Below the pieces are notes generated by a model. The model saw only the letters and a list, made by a program, of their open reading frames with translations. It searched no databases and was not told the origin of the DNA. The position numbers and the translations under genes are program-made. Positions 59,246 through 64,000 of a stretch of DNA of 64,000 nt are shown here, one piece after another; position 1 is the stretch's first letter; the number at the start of each line of letters is the position of its first letter. The stretch is taken from positions 11,016,607 through 11,080,606 of the forward strand of contig BROE01000020.1 of the NCBI GenBank assembly GCA_036571765.1, read 5' to 3'. This DNA is from Plecoglossus altivelis. Taxonomy: Eukaryota > Chordata > Actinopteri > Osmeriformes > Plecoglossidae.

Positions 59246-61417
59246 GATGTGTGGAGTTGACGTGGACCTGGATGAAGGAGGGTCGAGTGATGAGGAGAAG
59301 GAGGAGGAGCTCTGGGTGGGGGAAGGTGTGCGGATGTTGCCTCCTCCTGTGGCCCACAGCGAGGGCAGTGCATGGGGCAGCCGTCGAGGGAGATGTGGAT
59401 GCCTGGCCTTTGGGACAGGGTTGATTGTGTGGAATGTGGGCGTTGGGCTGATGTGTGTTCTGCTCCTGCTGGCTGTGTTCACCCTGGTCCTGCTGCCTGC
59501 CTCTCTGCTCCTATACGCTGGCTTCTTATGCCACTCACGGGTGAGCACAACTCCCATCCTCACTATGCTCCTCTCAACTGATAAGCTGTTAAATCAAGTC
59601 AAATTCACACACTGTGCAGAATGTAGACCGTTGATTATTTTCCTCAGTTGAGGGAAGCTATTTGATTCTTAATGAGATTACATGACATTCAGGCAGGTTA
59701 GTTGACAAAATGTTGACTCTCAGTGTGAGTTTGTACCACATAGACTCAGATACGATGGTACTCTCAGGGCGAATATATACCCGCAAAGATTCTGTGAACA
59801 ATCCAAAGTTTTAAGAGTGGGTGTATTTGTTTTAAGTTCACATAGACTCCTGTAAATCACTGTTATATACTGGTATAAAATAACAAGCTAACATCATTTT
59901 GTGAGGTTAAATAATCAACACAGTGTGAAGGAGTTCTAGTCAGGTGATCACTATCATTATGACTGGAATGTAAGAGCCCACTGATAGCTATAAAGGCGAA
60001 CTCTTTGCATATATTGAATGCTTTTGCCAATTAAAGCCTTTAACCCTCGTGCTCTCTTAGTATTCTGCTACTCCCCCTGTCCCAAGGGTCAAAAAGACCC
60101 CACTTCAACCCTGAAATAAAGCAGGTTAATTACATTTTTACCCTGTACCCTTTTGGGCACTGAAATGTGCAGTCATGCTGCACATGAATCAGTAAGATTT
60201 AGTTTTGTCTGAGTTCAATCAAGCGCATACGATCTAAATGTCTAATTGTGGGTGTGCTTGTGTGTGCAATAAAGTTCACCGTTCAGGATCATTCTGATTC
60301 TGGAAGAGAACACAAGGGTTAAAAGTTACATTATGCAGAATATTGTTTTCTAGTGTGCCATATCAATGTGAAATAGATCTACAAATACAGAACCAGCTAA
60401 TCTTTGCAAAATACACTATTTTATCTACAAATACGCTGACACCTGAATGAATTAGATCGAACATTATTCGACCCGAGAGGGGAAGCTGAATGATTACCCT
60501 AAATGATTTAATTAAACTTCCACCTCTATATTTATGTATATCTACTATTCCGAAATCAAACGTTTAATAAATAGACACTAGGTTTGCCTAATTTAGGCAG
60601 ATTTGACTCATTTTTACACCCATTCATAGAAGCACTGTAAACAAGGATGGGGTATCAAACTAAAAGTAACAGCGCATCACAATTATTATTCTGGGGAGGT
60701 CCTCTTACAGTTCCCCACTGAGACCAGATTGATGAAAAAGACTGCTGACACCTTAATAAACGCTATAATGAAGCCAAACCATCTCCTGAGATCTACAGCT
60801 GTTGTCCTTGGCTGGCTAGACATCACAAATAACCTTTAGACAGGCCACTGCCGTGGATGTTCTCACCTCTTTCCCATCTGGTTGGTCTGCTGCCAGTGGC
60901 CTTGGGTGTCTTTGTCAGGAATGTAGGACGGAGAAATATAGCTCACTTACTTCTTTTGGAATTTTGCTGCCTTTTTTGTTTGTTTTGTAGCTGACTGTTG
61001 GTGATCTAACCCATTGCTTTCATAGCCACAAACTTGATCGCAAATATTTCTCTGCATCGGTAGGAACAATATGAATGTGAGTGGAAAGTGTAGGTATGAT
61101 ACACATTTTCCACCATCTATCTGCATTGTATGTTCAAGGGTTAGGTTTAATACAACGTTTAGCCATTTATTTAAAGCGTATATGATCAGTTTAGTTAATA
61201 ATAATGATAATAATAATAATAATAATAATAATAATGGGACAAGAGGAAACTCCTTTTATCTGAATCCAGCTATCTTCCCTGGGCCCCTCAGGTGACTGAC
61301 AGCTAAGAGGTTTTATGGACAGCTGTGGACTGTCTCTTATCTGAACTGTGAAGGGATGTTGGGAAAATGTCTGTCACACCCCACTACCCACATGGATCCT
61401 ATTTAGTACTACTACTT

Positions 61418-61469
<52 letters not shown>

Positions 61470-61889
61470 CACACTTCCGTCCACCTGTTTAGAATAGATA
61501 AAGCATAACCAGTTGTTTTAGCCTACTATAGACTATAGATACCTTCAAATGCTGTGTGACATGGCAATATGAGTGTCACTATCTAAGGAGTGTCTTTGTG
61601 TGGAATGATATCTCTGTGTGGTACTATGTTGCATAACAACTCTCTCCCTCTATAATGACAGGTTCTAGACTCCAAACTGCCTATCTGCCATTATCTTGAT
61701 GATAACAGCTGCTCTGCCCTCATCATTCTGGGCTTTGTAATGATGTCACCGCTGGTGGTCGTGGCGGCAGCCATTTTCTGTGGCCTGCTTCGGAGGCTGC
61801 GGCTCCTGCTGCTGTTTCAACCAATCACACGGGCTTGGTACCGTGGGAGAATCCTGGACTGGGCGGGCAATGTCCGTGCCTGGGTCTGA
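59246..61889 (+). CDS. tmem88b: tmem88b-like two-pass membrane protein
   Basis: TMEM88-family proteins have two membrane segments and a C-terminal VWV-type motif that binds the PDZ domain of Dishevelled, lowering canonical Wnt signalling (known for TMEM88). Two coding exons, 59247-59540 and 61662-61889, give 173 aa. An acidic N-terminus (DEGGSSDEEKEEE) is followed by TM1 (about 60-92, ending LLYAGFLCHSR), a loop with Cys residues, and TM2 (SALIILGFVMMSPLVVVAAA). A basic, Leu-rich stretch then leads to the end R-A-W-V. The GFLCHSRV junction and AWV end match TMEM88B better than TMEM88. The start follows a strong acceptor (CTCTCTCAACCAG), so a noncoding first exon probably lies upstream. An in-frame Met at 59136 would lie in that T/C tract and is disfavoured. 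Confidence 0.88.
59247..59540 (+). CDS. tmem88b: tmem88b first coding exon
   Basis: Ninety-eight codons from MCGVDVDLDEGGSSDEEKEE to GFLCHSR. The donor is CACGG|GTGAGC at 59541. Phase is 0. Confidence 0.87.
60040..60322. mobile_element. MITE with TTAA target duplication (piggyBac-like)
   Basis: The ends are TTAA-CCCTCGTGCTCTCTT and, read inward from the right, TTAA-CCCTTGTGTTCTCTT; 13 of 15 element bases match. The 275-bp element (60044-60318) has no open frame. TTAA duplication plus CCC-starting terminal repeats is the mark of piggyBac-superfamily elements. The internal GGGTCAAAAAGACCCC is a further small inverted repeat. Teleost genomes carry similar non-autonomous elements. Confidence 0.75.
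61196..61235. repeat. (AAT)n microsatellite
   Basis: AAT triplets with one GAT interruption. Confidence 0.95.
61419..61466. repeat. (CA)n microsatellite
   Basis: About 24 pure CA units. Confidence 0.95.
61662..61889 (+). CDS. tmem88b: tmem88b last coding exon
   Basis: After AATGACAG the exon reads VLDSKLPICHYLDDNSCSAL, TM2, then RAWYRGRILDWAGNVRAWV and TGA at 61887-61889. The final A-W-V is the expected PDZ ligand. Confidence 0.9.
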   Translation, partial: VLDSKLPICHYLDDNSCSALIILGFVMMSPLVVVAAAIFCGLLRRLRLLLLFQPITRAWYRGRILDWAGNVRAWV

Positions 61890-62651
61890 TCAAGAAGCGC
61901 TTTGAAAAAGAGGATAATATGAGGAAGTGAACTGTCAGCATGAGAGAGGCTGGTTCTAAATGAAGCTTGAAGCCTTACTGCCTTTGCATCTGAGAAGTTG
62001 TCCTCTGATTGGCTAGTTACATTTGTTTCCATTAGCATAGTGTGTGGGCTCAGGGTTTGATTTGGGACCTGGAAAATATGTTTGTAAATGTCTAAAGTGT
62101 CCCAACAGTGAAGAATGTGCAATCAAAATGTGATCCAGTCAAGTGTTTTAAAAGACAAATAGTCTAAGATGTCTGTAGCCTTAGAAGGAAAACTTGCGCA
62201 AATACCATACAGCTTTAAAGGAAGAGTCTGTAAAAAGGTTTGTTGAGCATACAAGCATATGCTGACTGTAGTTTTGTATGTATCTATTATCTGTCATGTG
62301 AATGAATATTGTTCTGTATCTTATGTAGCATGTAGAATAATTAGTTGATGTATAATATTGCATTCTGAAATGCAAGGGTAGAAGAGGCATTTGTAAGTTG
62401 TATTTGTTTTTCCACATTGAGGTATTTTAGTAGTTTCCCACAAACTCTCAGTGAACATGAAAATATGACTTGCTGTCTTTTACAGTTGCTCATCTCATAT
62501 CCTGTGTGTGAGGGACAGAAAAGAATTAGCAGCACTTTAGCTTGTCATTTTATCTCGTGTCCACTACACTACCTGGTGTGTGCATATTTGGTTTGTTTTG
62601 GAGTGTCATTAACTGTCCCCATTTTGGTTATTAATTTCTTAATCCAATAAA
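61890..62651 (+). other. tmem88b 3' UTR, candidate extent
   Basis: Sequence from the stop to the AATAAA at 62646-62651. Nothing coding is seen. Confidence 0.5.
62646..62651 (+). terminator. Candidate tmem88b poly(A) signal
   Basis: AATAAA in a T-rich context, 757 bp after the stop. Confidence 0.5.
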
Positions 62652-64000
62652 CCCATATGCATAAACATGACTCATAATTACTTCACCCGCGTCATCAATA
62701 TTGCGTTCCTGCACAAAATCTCTGGAATGACATACCAACACTAATTAATTAAATTAAAGGCTCACATAGATGCATGGCTGTTGATTTTCTTTAATTGAGG
62801 CCATGGAGGAGGAAACTGATGTTGAAATGCCAGGAATGTGATATGGCTGATGTCTATTACCATGGCTGATTCCCTTCTCAAGGGACTCATTTGGAAGATA
62901 GTACAGGCTAATTGGGGTGACTTTTAGTTGGGCTTAGAGACAGTTTAAAAACAAGAGTCGTTTGAATGCTATTATATCACTTAGATGTCATTCTGTGTGG
63001 AATATGTATTAGTGGTGCTACGATGATGTTAGTGATGTTTGATATTAGTCAGCAGAGATCATGTCCTACTTATTATGGTTCACTTTCATGTCACCAAGGA
63101 CCAATGGAGGACGACATTTAAGAGGTTATTGACATTAGTTCTAAAATGGCTGACTTGGTGTCTCTATTGTTAAAACAGTAAAGCAGGTCTTGCATTAAAA
63201 TACTTAATTAACAGCTTAGCAAACATGACTGCCTTCTTTTGTATAAATCCAATTCTATGAGTTTACACCCAGAATACATATCATTTGAATTAATTTCTAA
63301 TGGCTTCTCTGCTCTCAGATGCCACACAGATTAGTCACCATGACGACTGGGAGTCATTGGGTATTTGCCATGGCAACAAAATGACATAAATGAGGGAGAA
63401 AGACATTAGTGGTCATGATAATTATTTTGCGAAACCATAATCCATAATACTTTCACTCTACAAAGAGGATCATAAAAATGTATGGACCTTGTTTGTGTGT
63501 GATTGTGATCTGATCCCTAGTCAATATGAAGCAATAACATCATACATTGTGGAACAGTTGATGTTTGAGGGATTTAACAGGATTTATGTACAGCGAAAAG
63601 TGACGTTGGTGTAAGTAAGGTTTGCCATTATTAAATAATAAATGTATCACCATGTCATACTAACTTGCCTTGGCCCATGTCTAGTTTAAACATCCACAGG
63701 AAGTGAGAGCAACGGAAAGAGAAGGGGAGGGGATGGGAGAGAAAGACGGTAGAATAACATACAAATTAGCTGCTTGCATTTGTCTTTGTGAGCTGGCTAC
63801 ACCACCAGAGTTTAATTGTATGATTGTGTGTGTGTGTTTGTGTAATTCTGCCATGTTATGTGACATCTATCTGGAGCACAGAGAGCAGCAGAGATTCTGA
63901 ATAATGAAGCAGTCCGCTTCCACTGCTAAGTGCATAAAACCCAGACTAACAACCGTTTATTCCTGCAAAGAGCAGCACCAACATACTTGCACGACCCTGG
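62652..64000. other. Right-hand intergenic sequence
   Basis: An AT-rich stretch with no exon, RNA gene or transposon that I can support. Confidence 0.6.

Larger units (their letters stand above)
59541..61661 (+). other. tmem88b intron
   Basis: A 2.1-kb intron holding a MITE (60044-60318), (AAT)n at 61196-61235 and (CA)n at 61419-61466. Confidence 0.85.

Noticed and set aside
59136..59246. Upstream Met extending tmem88b by 37 residues
   Set aside because: The extension is coded by a pyrimidine tract ending in CAG, a splice acceptor; family members begin with a short acidic N-terminus.

Overview
This is vertebrate nuclear DNA. It has long introns with GT-AG boundaries, many (CA)n, (GA)n and poly-G microsatellites, and a few decayed transposons. 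Gene content, compact spacing and repeat types fit a teleost fish; I cannot name the species. Most open frames are chance frames in introns or repeats. The real genes were found by translating exons, checking that splice phases join, and comparing with remembered vertebrate families (no database search was possible).

Five genes are supported. (1) Minus strand, 1-35734: the 5' part of celsr2, a flamingo-type seven-pass cadherin. Eight coding exons give about the first 1,717 residues: nine cadherin repeats, flamingo box, EGF repeats and the first laminin-G domain. The rest lies beyond the left edge. (2) Minus strand, 46126-37923: capzb, the actin capping protein beta subunit, complete, with an ATG-only first exon and alternative 3' exons for the beta1 and beta2 tails. 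(3) Plus strand, 47362-50056: micos10 (Mic10), four exons, 75 aa, head-to-head with capzb. (4) Plus strand, 53361-55207: nbl1 (DAN), a secreted BMP antagonist, 187 aa, with a His-rich tail. (5) Plus strand, 59246-61889: a tmem88b-like two-pass membrane protein, 173 aa, ending in a VWV-like PDZ ligand (AWV).

Between genes: about 1.2 kb separates the capzb and micos10 start codons and probably acts as a bidirectional promoter, with TCACGTGACC and TCTCGCGAG boxes just before the micos10 ATG. Three kb separate micos10 and nbl1, and 3.6 kb separate nbl1 and tmem88b; neither gap shows a convincing gene. A 275-bp TTAA-flanked MITE sits in the tmem88b intron, and a tRNA-derived SINE relic sits in celsr2 intron 3.

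The genes are not an operon, but three act in developmental signalling: planar polarity (celsr2), BMP antagonism (nbl1) and Dishevelled binding (tmem88 family). From memory, all five human orthologues lie on chromosome 1 in separate places, so the linkage here may be ancestral. I saw no unknown gene system. The most unusual points are microsatellites that form or touch splice sites in nbl1 and capzb, the repeat-coded His tail of nbl1, a Gly/Arg-rich insert in celsr2, and a one-residue deletion in capzb.
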